A DNA stretch of 64,000 nt from Acarospora socialis. Its lineage: Eukaryota; Ascomycota; Lecanoromycetes; Acarosporales; Acarosporaceae. Below the pieces are notes generated by a model, which saw nothing but the letters and a program-made list of their open reading frames with translations, did not search any database and was not told the origin of the DNA. The stretch covers positions 62,001-126,000 of the forward strand of contig JAMYGW020000008.1 in NCBI GenBank assembly GCA_025617375.2, in the 5' to 3' direction. Below are positions 11,460-20,668 of this stretch, one piece after another; the stretch's first letter is position 1, and every line of letters begins with the position of its first letter. Both the position numbers and the translations under genes were made by a program.

Positions 11460-12579
11460 GAATATAAGATGACCTATATGTGTATATAACCAGCAATTTC
11501 TTGGTCATTTACGGGTTATGGCGTCTCAATTGAACTCTCAATTTCAATCTCAGGCCAAGAGGGGGATGTAAAGGATCACTTTTGATCACCGATTCCTTAA
11601 ACTATATATTTCTAATCATACTATGGACAGTGTACCCACCATCTTGAGCTTGCCGTTCAATTTCGGATCATCTGTGCAAACGGAGCCACAGCGCTTATAA
11701 CAATTGAAGCCCACCTCACCCAGCTACTATACTTTGACGCCCATCTCGGTGACGATGATCACTGACGCCATAGACGTTCGACAATAGATGAGCATGAAGG
11801 TAAGCCTAAGCGCATCGTTGCAATTGACCTGTTGTTTCTCGCCCAACAACCCTTGTAGGCGACAAGGGATTGAAACGCCGGAAGACGACGCCACCTCAAA
11901 GCCACGGTTGCAAACCCAACCGGAATCCCTTGAACGAGAGTCGCTCACCCGCCCGCTTCCAGCTTTGACTTCTGCCCTGTTCGGCGATTGGGTCCAACAA
12001 TCCTATCAGTTCACTCCATACGTGAAGCAGGGTACGCTGGAGAATGGAGAACGATAGGACCTTGGAACCAACCATGGCACGATCGGCACCAAACCACGCC
12101 TCGTAGAATCCTCGTCCCGTCAAGAGTTCATCTTGAAGTCGGATGGCTAGCCAGTTGAATGTGCGAACTCGACCTGTACGACCGCACAATCTCCGCTATG
12201 ATCTTGTACCTGCAGTAGTCGAGTCTTCTCCCGCACCCGTTGGATGAAGATGTTCTCGTGCCTGCATGAGCTGATCCGACAGGATTGACACTACCTACCT
12301 TACTGTGGCCTTCGTGACGCCGCTTGTCGATCCCCTGAAGTTGAAATGTCAGATTCACTCCTCACTTCTGTTCTTCACCGTCAACATACACTCTCTACAG
12401 TATCAGTCATTCCTTGCCTGGGCATTCGCTCTTCACGTTCTTTGCATCTTTGACAGACAAGCCATTCCTTTCCTTACATACAGCGGAACGCAGTGCGGGT
12501 CGGCGGCTTTGACAGCACCAAATAAATCGTCACATTCTCTACAAGTCGTTCACCACTTCGTTATCGCACGCAGTCAAAC
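11460..12579. other. Spacer between acyl-CoA synthetase and the Ser/Thr-rich gene
   Basis: No convincing gene is present; the frames at 11788-12057 and 12305-12583 lack any motif. The last 200 bases are pyrimidine-rich (for example 12360-12440), as expected of a fungal promoter and leader ahead of the ATG at 12580. Confidence 0.45.
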
Positions 12580-13215
12580 ATGATTGCTCGTGTCTTCCTC
12601 GGTGCTCTTGCACTTTTGGTCTCCACCGCCTGCGCTCAATCCTCCTATGCTACGGCTTCCCCCATCAGCTTGAGCGCCAGTGGAGCGCCTTATCCGATGC
12701 CCAACAGCACTACCACATACGGTCCCACCGGCACTGGGGCCCAATCTCCAAGTTCGTCTTACGCATCGGCAGCAGCATCCTCTTCCGCGGTCGACCTTGC
12801 CGGAGCTGGCTCTGGCTCTGGCTCTGGCTCCTGCGGTCCCGCCACTGTGACCGAAACCGCGTACCAAACCGTTTACACCACCGTCACCGCTTCCCCGATC
12901 ACGGCTTCTGTTTCTTCGAGCAGCGCTCAAGCAATCCCGACCGAGACCTCCACCAGCACTTTTTACCAGACTATCCAGGTTGTCAATGCCACTTCTACAT
13001 CCTCTCCCAGCGCGACCGAGTCAGCAACGTCCTCTGCAGCCGAGTCAGCAGCATCAACTACAACTCAGGCAGCAGTGTTGAGTACCGGTACGGATACAGC
13101 GGTGTCGAGCCCGACTTCTACAAGTGTGATATACCAGACTGCTATAGTGAGCCCACTGCCTATGGCGGCCAGTGCAGGGAGCAAGCACAGACGGGCACAT
13201 ATCAGGAGATCCTAG
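12580..13215 (+). CDS. Secreted Ser/Thr-rich low-complexity protein
   Basis: A single-exon frame of 211 codons. Residues 1-20 form a classic signal peptide (MIARVFLGALALLVSTACAQ) with probable cleavage after Ala-Cys-Ala or Ala-Gln. The rest is rich in Ser, Thr and Ala, a likely O-mannosylated stalk, with a Gly-Ser run (GSGSGSGS) near residues 81-90. Two similar blocks, TETAYQTVYTTVTAS and TSTFYQTIQVVNATS, resemble repeats in fungal wall proteins and adhesins. A third weaker copy, TSVIYQTAIVS, sits near the C-terminus. The tail is basic (KHRRAHIRRS) rather than hydrophobic, so there is no GPI signal. It is probably secreted or loosely wall-bound; no enzyme activity is suggested. I do not recognise a named orthologue. 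Confidence 0.75.
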   Translation: MIARVFLGALALLVSTACAQSSYATASPISLSASGAPYPMPNSTTTYGPTGTGAQSPSSSYASAAASSSAVDLAGAGSGSGSGSCGPATVTETAYQTVYTTVTASPITASVSSSSAQAIPTETSTSTFYQTIQVVNATSTSSPSATESATSSAAESAASTTTQAAVLSTGTDTAVSSPTSTSVIYQTAIVSPLPMAASAGSKHRRAHIRRS

Positions 13216-13796
13216 GATGGGCAGTTAGAACTGAGCAGGCAGGATTCTGTGTAAGGTGTTGGTTAATTTCGTGGAGTCATATGCAGCGTATAGAGGGCTA
13301 AGTATCAGGTTGCTGGACAATTTCCTGATCTTCTTGGATACTAGACTACTTGCAAGATACAACCATTGGTTTCGGAGAGATATCTCAATTCTAATGGCAA
13401 TTTTTATTCCACTAGATTCTACCTTAGCTTCTACACTACCTGATGGGAATTGCCGCAATGTTAATGTGCTTTGCTGAGATTCGCAAATCCCACTCGCTTG
13501 TTATCGGAACCCTAATTCACCAGAACCTTCCAGTATTCACCGCCTAGCACCACCTAGCTTCACAGTCGTCCTGGGAATTTGTCTCCACCTTTAATTGACT
13601 GGCTCTAACCAGATGAACTGTCCGGCAGCTCACCGACACAAAGGGACTGACTTGTCACGATCTACGCCTTCCAACAGATAGTACTCCTCCACGTACGAAA
13701 CCCCAACAAACAAACTGCCTAGTACTAACACACAAATACACAGAGACATACAGACACCCATCCAACTAGCCTTTTCAACCACCCAACCGGACCACC
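13216..13796. other. Spacer and leader of the 298-residue F-box-like gene
   Basis: No gene is recognised. The right part (about 13680-13796) is C/A-rich with CCAACAAACAAAC and ACACACAAATACACAGA, typical of a fungal 5' leader. The start codon at 13797 has an ACCACCATGC context. Confidence 0.45.
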
Positions 13797-14693
13797 ATGC
13801 CCTTCACCTTCACTAAGCTTCCCCCGGAAATCCGCAACCGGATCTACGACCTATCCCTCTGCATCGCCGGCGAGATCTGCCCCATCGGCGCGGGGATCCA
13901 CAACCGGTGGCATCACACCGACGCCGCGGCGGCGAAGGACCTCCACATCAACAGCGCGCTGCTCCGCATCAGCAAGCAGCTGCACGCAGAAGCCAGCCCG
14001 ATCCTCTACGGCCGGAACCACTTCGCCTTCATCGACGGGCCGACGCCACTCTTCAGCACGGCGTGGGACATGGTCGGCATGTACGCCTTCTTCGTCATCG
14101 TCGGGCGGCGCAACCGGCTGAGTATTCGTTACCTGACGATTCGCCTGACCAAGACGTCGAACGCGGCGTATTATGCGTATCAGCGGAACGCGCGGGAGCT
14201 GGGCGAGTCGTTGGGCTTGTTGAGCCGTGGCCATGGGATCCGGGCGTTGCGGATCGTGTTTGCGGAGATGCGGTCTCGCGAGAAGGGGGTGGCGTATTTC
14301 AATTTCTGGGCGGGGAGGAGGGTGGTGGAGAATTTGCAGCGGGTGAAAGGGGTGGAGGTGTTGGAGATTAGTGGGGATGTGGATGAGGACGTGGTGATTG
14401 CGGGGAAGAGGCATGAGGAGCGCGTGAAGGAGTTGATGGAGGTGATGGAGGTTGGGGGGCGTCGGGAGGGGGGAAGTTGCGATGTGGGTGAAGATGAGAG
14501 TTGTAGTGGGTTGAAGGCCGTGAGTCCTAAGATCTCTGAGCGGTTGCTGCGGTTGGAGCGCGAGCGGGACGAGCTCAAGGCGACGGTTGCGAGGCTCGAG
14601 GGACAGGTGGAGGAGATGCAGAAGTTGAGCAAGGCTTTGTCGGGGATGGAGGATCTTCGGAAGAGGGTGGATGATCTTGCGAATCTCATCTAG
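13797..14693 (+). CDS. F-box-like protein with LPPEIRNRIYDL motif and C-terminal coiled coil
   Basis: An intronless frame of 298 residues starts MPFTFTKLPPEIRNRIYDLSL. That motif opens a very large dothideomycete family of F-box-like/2EXR proteins whose roles are mostly unknown. After it comes INSALLRISKQLHAEASPILYGRNHFAF, the second hallmark of the family (early-exon Leu-Leu-x-x-Cys/Ser-x-Gln-x-x-x-Glu-Ala). Residues about 245-285 (SERLLRLERERDELKATVARLE) predict a short coiled coil, which is less usual and could mediate pairing. Coding-strand composition changes sharply: C-rich until about 14150 and G-rich after. If it is a true F-box protein it would link substrates to Skp1-Cullin ubiquitin ligases, but no substrate domain is recognisable. 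Confidence 0.8.
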   Translation: MPFTFTKLPPEIRNRIYDLSLCIAGEICPIGAGIHNRWHHTDAAAAKDLHINSALLRISKQLHAEASPILYGRNHFAFIDGPTPLFSTAWDMVGMYAFFVIVGRRNRLSIRYLTIRLTKTSNAAYYAYQRNARELGESLGLLSRGHGIRALRIVFAEMRSREKGVAYFNFWAGRRVVENLQRVKGVEVLEISGDVDEDVVIAGKRHEERVKELMEVMEVGGRREGGSCDVGEDESCSGLKAVSPKISERLLRLERERDELKATVARLEGQVEEMQKLSKALSGMEDLRKRVDDLANLI

Positions 14694-16140
14694 TGGGGGA
14701 GGGAGGCTGTTTCGCTTTCGCGGAAAAGAGCTTGAGCATTTGGCTTGAGCTGGTCGAGTTCGCTATGGCGTCGGCTTCTTGCATCTAGGACACGTCTAGA
14801 ACAACTTGGTTGCTCGACTGCGTTCTTGCTTCTCAGTGTGGTAGCACTTTTTCTAGCTAGCCTTTTGTACGTCTTGATGGGACCCTAAACTTAGTGCTTG
14901 AGTAGATGTCGAGACTACCTTGATTATCATCGTCTACGCTGCTACCTCACCATATCATTAGAATGTATTTAGGGCCGTCGTTGTGATTGTTGTACGGTTC
15001 ATGTAGTCATATAAGCGTGCATACACCACGCTTGTCGAGGTCGAATCGCCACTCCTTATCGCTGTGAGTGTAATCAAGACGGTATTCACAGTATATACTA
15101 AAGCGACTAATTATAAGATTGAAGCTATTATGAACACCGAGGGAACCATACATACAGACCACCTTAGGGCTGAAAGACTCCTCTTTCCAATCTCCATCGC
15201 TTTGCCAATGGTGGTTCTACTTCGCACCATTCCCAATCCAGTTACATCGGTCGAGACACCCGAGAAGCCGCTGCACGAGCGCGGCAACGTGCATGTTGAC
15301 AGCCGCTATTCCGCGAAGCAGCAGCAGGCATGACATGGACCAACCATTGCAACTGGGTGCCAGTAGTACAGCACAAGTACTCCCTTATGTACGTGGACAT
15401 GCAGTGGTACCTGTAGCGTAGTGTGGGGGAGTTCACCAGACCTCATGGACGTCAGATACAGATCTCTCGACACAGCAAGTTCCGCTCGAGTGTGACCTAA
15501 CACAAGCATGTCGACCGGTGTTGCAGCTTGAGAGGGCTGCGCATCGAGACGGATGGAAAGAGGGCATCATGTTTGGCAATTGGGAAGCCTTCAGTCAGTG
15601 TGAGTGGTGCTTTCTCTACAGGAGTGCTATCGTATCCGTTTTCGGCGTGAGGCCATATCGAATTCTCGGTATCACAAGACGGAAATGTCATGATGTTGCG
15701 TTTCATGTACTGGGCAAGATGACAATCTCAGGACTGGACCGCCGTAAGACTTGGCCTTGGAGTTTCTCGGAGTGTCTCTTTGATTGACATGTGATTTTAT
15801 TCTTACGATACAGTCTTGAAACATCTAACAATGGCTTCGAAGAGTAGCAACTGCCTATTTCTGCTTTCTTTGTTTCTTTGAGCCGCGATCTTACTTTCAA
15901 CGGACTACATTTGCACTTCTATCACATGTGAGCCATGGCCGAGAAGTTGGACATTGTATCACGTCTCAATTTCCGATATACCCCTCCAATGATGCTCTTT
16001 GTCTCATCCTCATGTGATGTAAAGTAAAAGTAGCAGGAGCATAACCCTGTGATGGTGTGACCGGGGTTGGTGACTGTGAAGAGCGAGCTGGGTCTGAAAA
16101 GTACCCATATCAGTCATAGCCGCCACGATTACTAGCCGAG
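14694..16140. other. 1.4-kb spacer without recognised gene
   Basis: Short frames at 15064-15333 and 15518-15787 have no motif. The left end should hold the 3' untranslated region of the F-box-like gene and the right end the promoter of the 511-residue gene. No repeat of note was seen. Confidence 0.45.
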
Positions 16141-17749
16141 ATGAGGAGGTTACTGATACGCATCAAATCAGCCTCTTCTACAGGATCGAATGAGATCGAA
16201 GTGCCACGAGCACCACCACCACCAGCTGCGCCTCTCACCTTTCCCACCTACACTCCAACCGGCTTTCACGCATCCTCTGACGACTCATCAAGCGAAAGTC
16301 TTGCTAAGCTCTTCACCTCGTTGAAGAAACCATCCGACGTCTCCGCCAAGCACATCGATGCGCTAAATGTTCGCGTCACCCGCGATGTCCCCCTCGAAGA
16401 ATTGGTACCGCGTTTGTACCTCCCCCCACCGAGTTGGAGCGAATCTCCAGCAAAGTTGCCGGTAGACGAGTCCGTACGACCGGATCGTCAGCTCAGCAAT
16501 GGGTCAAAAGCGCCCGGACACGAGATTTACTATGCCAGGCTGCAAGAGCTGCTCTTCGATAACGATGCAGCTTTTCGAAGGGTGCTCCGCCAGCCACCAC
16601 GTCCGGGTCAGCAGCCTGTCACACCGGCGCATTTCCGCAAGTTCTGGGTGAACTTGGAGCTCATGTCGGAATACTGGGATACGAGCATGGACGACGAAGC
16701 CGGATCTTCGAAGGAGGCAACACAATCCGAGATGGACATAGACCACAAAAACAGCGGCAAGCCACCCGACAACGCACCCGACAGCAAAGCACCACAGTCC
16801 TACAAACGTCGACGGATCGGCACGGGTTCTCAGATGCCGGAACTGTACCGCGACGACACGGTCCGCTATTTCGTCGAGGCGATTGCCTGGGCCTTTGGCT
16901 GCCAAGTCACCCCGCCACGCAGCCCACCTCGACTCTGCGTGCAGAAGTGCCTGCTCCCAGTCCGCCACAGCACCTTGGTCTACCGATCCCCTACCGATCG
17001 CCAACGCGCCCGACAAGGTCTCGTCGAAGGCCCCCTCATCGCCATCCAATGCCGACCCGACACGAGTTTCCGCTCCGAAGCCGAAGGCGTCAGAGAGGGC
17101 AGTGCGGAGATCCTGGACCTTCTGCGGGAAATCGGCGCAATGCTACTGCTGGCTCAACAGCGAGCACGAGAAGGCCAGGAAGAGAAAAGTGCAGGAGAAG
17201 GAGAATGGTGGACGACGAAAGCGAGATGGGGAGGCGGTAGTGGGGGCGAAGTGGCCAATCAGGCGGAAAACAGCGACGAGGGTCCGCCGCCCGCGAAGAG
17301 GGGCAAGAGGAAAGAAAACGCGCTGGAATCGTACAAAGCGCTGCACCCGCCGGCGGGGACGTGGGAGAAGAAGGTGACGTATCTGCGGATCGGGAAGGAT
17401 CCGAACTGTGAGTCCGACACGGTAAGTTCTTCACCTTCTACTTGACCCTAACTGTGCCTTTGGAACGGCATCGCTGAACTGATTGGTCGGTCAGATATTC
17501 ATGATCTCCTCTCTGAACCACCACATTTCCATCCTGCACATGCTCGTCCATCCGGATTACCTGCAATACCTCGCCACCGGCACAACACCCGTCACCACGT
17601 CTCCTTCGCGTACCGATGCTGCCTCTCGCGTTCCGTGCGAGCTGGAAATGCGGAGGAGTAGATGGTATGATTTGCTGGACGCGGGAGATCGGGCGCAGGC
17701 GATGAGGGGCGTCTGGGGTGTTATGGCGTGGTTGATGCGGGAGACGTAG
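16141..17749 (+). CDS. Conserved fungal protein of unknown function, 511 residues
   Basis: Two exons (16141-17421 and 17495-17749) join in phase 0 across a 73-nt intron with a perfect GTAAGT donor and TCAG acceptor. The N-terminal 60 residues are Pro/Ser-rich and probably disordered. A better ordered part runs from about residue 115 (EIYYARLQELLFDNDAAFRRVL) to 190, followed by an acidic/Ser linker and a KRRR basic cluster that could be a nuclear signal. The second ordered part (ELYRDDTVRYFVEAIAWAFGCQV to ~325) and the C-terminal MISSLNHHISILHMLVHPDYLQYLATG to WYDLLDAGDRAQAMRGVWGVMAWLMRE look helical. A Lys/Arg-rich stretch (PPAKRGKRKENA) lies near residue 385. I do not recognise a named family. 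A GGGA-repeat begins directly after the stop codon. Confidence 0.72.
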
Positions 17750-17750
17750 G

Positions 17751-17803
17751 AGGGAGGCAGGGAGGGAGGGAGGGAGGGAGGGAGGGAGGGAGGGAGGGAA
17801 GGG
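17751..17803 (+). repeat. GGGA microsatellite just after a stop codon
   Basis: About eleven GGGA units follow the TAG of the 511-residue gene within a few bases. The G-runs lie on the coding strand, so the mRNA would carry them in its 3' untranslated region, where they could form a G-quadruplex. Confidence 0.9.
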
Positions 17804-18580
17804 AGTTGGAGGAAGGCAAGGTTCACGAGCAAGCCATGTCTTGTCCCTCCAATCAGCAGGGGTAATTAATGGACGCGCGAGGAAAAGTCGGTCTTGAGCA
17901 GCGCTTGTTCTCCAGAAAGACAGTCTGGAAAGGTCGCAGACGGGCATCTAGGGAAATATAACGAGTTGTGCAATGAATCATTCGTGAAGCTCTCACCTAT
18001 CTCTCACTGGAAAGGAAGGAGCTTGTGCGAGTGTTGCTTTTCGATCTTCGTCAACACATGCTTACTTACTCTCTTACTCACTCACCCACTCGCCTACGTA
18101 TATATACAGACGTGCAAATCAATCGACTCGGTGCTCCATTGTCTTTGTACATACTCTTCTCTCCCCGGCTTTCTTCCCTCCCACTTCTCCATCCCCTCCT
18201 CGATGCCCCGCTTCCTCTACATTTCCTTCTCTCCCACAACGCCCTCGTAGTTCAGACGCTTTCGGCCCGTGCTCGCCAGGCAACGGAAGGGACAGGACGG
18301 AAAGTCGGTTTGAGACGGGAACGGAGGGGAAGGGAAGTGGGGTTTGAGAGGTGAGGGGAGGGGAGGGGATCAGAATGTGGAGGAAAGGATGAAGCAAAAA
18401 ATAGATCTTGACGGAAGGGAGTGATTGATGCTGATGCTGATGCTGATACCGATAAAGAGAGAGAGAGAGTGTGTGTGTGAGGGCCGACTGGTGAAGATGA
18501 GAGATAAGTGAGAGGAGAGGAGAGGAGAGGAGGGAAGGAACATGAGGGGCCGAGGATGGGGAAAAGATAGGTCGAGTCGT
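17804..18580. other. Low-complexity spacer left of the MITE
   Basis: No gene is recognised. Simple repeats are dense: TGATGC-like units near 18427-18448, GA then GT dinucleotides at 18456-18480, and AGAGG units at about 18508-18535. The remaining sequence is pyrimidine-rich on plus (18040-18250) and purine-rich after 18290. Confidence 0.5.
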
Positions 18581-18589
18581 TTACATCTA
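18581..18589. repeat. Left 9-bp target site duplication
   Basis: TTACATCTA, identical in sequence and orientation to 18924-18932 on the other side of the inverted-repeat element. Confidence 0.88.
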
Positions 18590-18923
18590 GGGTAAAAGAC
18601 TTCGGTATACCATGCGCCTGCATAAAAGACCCGAATAGACATCGGCCCGAAGAAAAGACTTCCATAATCACATACACCTATTGACAACCTCACTGTCGCC
18701 GATATCTCACTATCCGAAAACATCAAATAAATACTATTACTGACCCTAACAGCCTAACCAGCCTAACCACCTAACCTACCCTAACCATTCTAACCGACTG
18801 AACCACATTGTCGCACACTTTTTGTGTGAAAATCTTGGTGTTTGTTTATCCGAGTCTTTTCTATGGGCCGATGTCTATCCGAGTCTTTTATGCAGGCGCA
18901 TGGTATACCGAAGTCTTTTACCC
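18590..18923. mobile_element. Mutator-type MITE with 9-bp target site duplication
   Basis: The 334-bp element starts GGGTAAAAGACTTCGG and ends with its inverse CCGAAGTCTTTTACCC. The terminal inverted repeats are about 75 bp long; the first 41 positions are identical between arms and the remainder has a few differences. Directly outside lie identical copies of TTACATCTA in the same orientation (18581-18589 and 18924-18932), a perfect 9-bp target site duplication. Long inverted repeats plus a 9-bp duplication are the hallmark of Mutator-like (MULE) elements. There is no room for a transposase, so it is non-autonomous. Each arm contains three spaced copies of a TAAAAGACT/GAAAAGACT motif at about 30-bp spacing, possible transposase binding sites. 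The interior holds degenerate CCTAA-type repeats. The intact duplication and near-identical ends suggest recent insertion. Confidence 0.88.
18742..18800. repeat. Degenerate telomere-like CCTAAC repeats inside the MITE
   Basis: About eight short units of the form CCTAAC or CCCTAAC (for example TGACCCTAACAGCCTAACC) follow each other with small variations. They resemble the telomeric (CCCTAA)n of filamentous fungi but are not a perfect array. Confidence 0.7.
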
Positions 18924-18932
18924 TTACATCTA
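18924..18932. repeat. Right 9-bp target site duplication
   Basis: TTACATCTA, the partner of 18581-18589, directly following the terminal CCC of the right inverted repeat. Confidence 0.88.
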
Positions 18933-19600
18933 AGTGCTCCCCGTTGCCGTCGTGTCTTGGTTGTTTTAGGACTGTTGGATTGCTTACCTGAGTCCTTTGA
19001 AGTAAGGTGGCACTACTCGTACCGCGTGGGTCATCGCCCTGAGGGTGGTTTGATTGAGGTTACGTTACTTCCGGGGACCCACTTCGTTCTTTGAGGCCCG
19101 GTGTGATGCCAAGGTGGGCCTTTCTCAGAGAGGAAATACTACCGGTACGTGTTCTTATGCCTTGTGCTTTACGGGTTCGTTCCCCTTATACATAGCTATT
19201 CTCGTGCGACATCACAGTCGCATCAAATTGTCGTCTCGCACTCGATTCGAATCGACGATGCAAATATCAGATGGGAACATGTGTTTTTTTAATGCTAGCT
19301 TGCGCATCGCAGATCTAAAACGGTACTGTAACGCGAAACATGAACCCATCAAATTACACCACTCTCCGATACCATTATCCCTCAAGATCATTCAATCCCT
19401 CTTCCTACCATCTGACCAGATGAGAAATTGTGTCAACTCCACCGCGTGAAGCAAAGGCTGGCAAAATCATCCGAAGATCATAAACCACGTCCACACCCCC
19501 TTGAACTTGAACCCATCTAACCAAGACCTTGTGCTCGATAAGCCATCGTGATGATAGCGAATAGAGTCCAAGGCCAGAGACGAAAGGCAAGTCGACCACC
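18933..19600. other. Spacer between MITE and CCG-6-like gene
   Basis: No gene is recognised. The right end should contain the 3' untranslated region of the minus-strand CCG-6-like gene. Short frames at 19054-19449 show no motif. Confidence 0.45.
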
Positions 19601-20417
19601 TTACAAGATGTAAGCGGCCAGACCGACGAGACCGGCCAAACCGGCACCCGACGCGGCGAAAGCCTTATTGGCAGCACCGGTGAAGGTGGCCACCGGAGGA
19701 GCGACCTGGGAAGCGGTGCCTTGGGCAGCACCAGGGACCGAGGATGCGCCAGCTGGGGAAGCCGGAGCAGACGAGCCGGCCGCTGGTGAGGTTCCGTTGT
19801 TGTAGGCGGGAGTGGCCGGGCTAGAAGCGGGTGCGCTCGGGGCAGCTGGAGCGGCCGGGGCGGGCGAGGAAGCGGCGGAGGATGACTCTGGAGCGGCCGG
19901 AGCAGAGCTGGCTGTGGTAGGGCTAGCTGGCGCGGGGCTTGCGGGAGCAGAGCTGGCAGCAGCACTAGACGTCTCGACGGGGGCAGCAGAGCTACCGGGG
20001 CTGGAAGTCTGATTAGCTTCAGAGTTCTACTTATACTGTGGTCTTGACAAGGATGACGTACCAGGTAGAGCAGGACACAACGGTCGAGGTGATGACTGGC
20101 TTGGTCACGGTGCACGGGCAGTTGGTGATGGTCAAGGTAGTAGCCTAGGTTGAAATCAGCGCGACTTTTCGTATTTAACAGCTCGAGATCCGAAATCGAG
20201 TCGGAATAACACGCGATTCCGCATCTCTTAAGATTGTTGACAGACTTACCTCAGTGACGGTGTAGGTCTGGCTGTTGTGGACCACCGTGGTGGGAGACGG
20301 GCAGAAGGTAGTGAATGAAGTCACAACCTCGGTGGTGTAGACGGTGCCGTTCGAGTAGGTAGCAGACGCACCAGCCACAAGGGCGGCGGAAGCAGTTGCG
20401 ACGGTGGAGAAACGCAT
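19601..20417 (-). CDS. CCG-6-like GPI-anchored cell wall protein
   Basis: Three exons (20417-20250, 20144-20062, 20000-19601) give about 216 residues. Residues 1-19 are a signal peptide. Then YSNGTVYTTEVVTSFTTFCPSPTTVVHNSQTYTVTE (in part) joins ATTLTITNCPCTVTKPV, the Cys-containing head seen in Neurospora clock-controlled protein 6 and relatives. A long Ala/Ser/Pro stalk follows, then FTGAANKAFAASGAGLAGLVGLAAYIL, a typical omega region plus hydrophobic GPI signal. Intron 2 is read with the acceptor at 20001, 11 nt after a GCTAATC branch point; the closer CAG would create a stop. The protein is expected at the cell wall or outer membrane surface. Neurospora ccg-6 is rhythmically expressed; rhythm here is only an inference. 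Confidence 0.85.
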
Positions 20418-20580
20418 TTTGCTGGGTATTAGATTGGTTTGTTGTTACGTGGAGTAAACGGGTAGATTGTTTTGAGATGAAGAGAGTTGGTTAGAGAAGT
20501 GATGGAGTTTTGCTGTCTTATCTGGCTCTTAAACGAGTGAAATCGGTGTAAAACCGGTGGATGATTTGGTTGAACGAATG

Positions 20581-20607
20581 TGGGTTGTGGGTTGTGGGTT
20601 GTGGGTT
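20581..20607. repeat. GTGGGTT 7-mer repeat
   Basis: Roughly four copies of a 7-bp TGTGGGT unit lie in the promoter region of the CCG-6-like gene, 165-190 bp upstream of its start. Confidence 0.8.
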
Positions 20608-20658
20608 GGTAAAGTGAGGTGAAGGAGGGAAGAAAAGAATATTGGAATGATGGGAGGT

Positions 20659-20668
20659 TTATAAATTA
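20659..20668 (-). promoter_or_regulatory. Candidate TATA box of the CCG-6-like gene
   Basis: TAATTTATAA on the minus strand sits about 245 bp upstream of the ATG at 20417. Between them, the minus strand is rich in C and T, a common pattern before strongly expressed fungal genes. Assigned by position and sequence only. Confidence 0.35.

Noticed and set aside
13851-14414. 187-codon minus-strand frame
   Set aside because: Antisense shadow of the LPPEIRNRIY gene; His/Pro/Arg-rich as expected from reading that gene backwards.
18742-18800. Interstitial telomere marking a chromosome fusion
   Set aside because: The repeats are imperfect and lie wholly inside the MITE, so capture or slippage in the element is simpler.
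20001-20061. Shorter intron 2 of the CCG-6-like gene ending at the nearest CAG
   Set aside because: With the good GTACGT donor this acceptor creates a TGA at the junction; the next acceptor keeps frame and has a well-placed branch point.
19405-20115. 236-codon Pro/Leu-rich frame on the minus strand
   Set aside because: It is the wrong frame of the CCG-6-like gene's Ala/Ser/Pro stalk; the real frame has signal peptide, Cys head and GPI tail.
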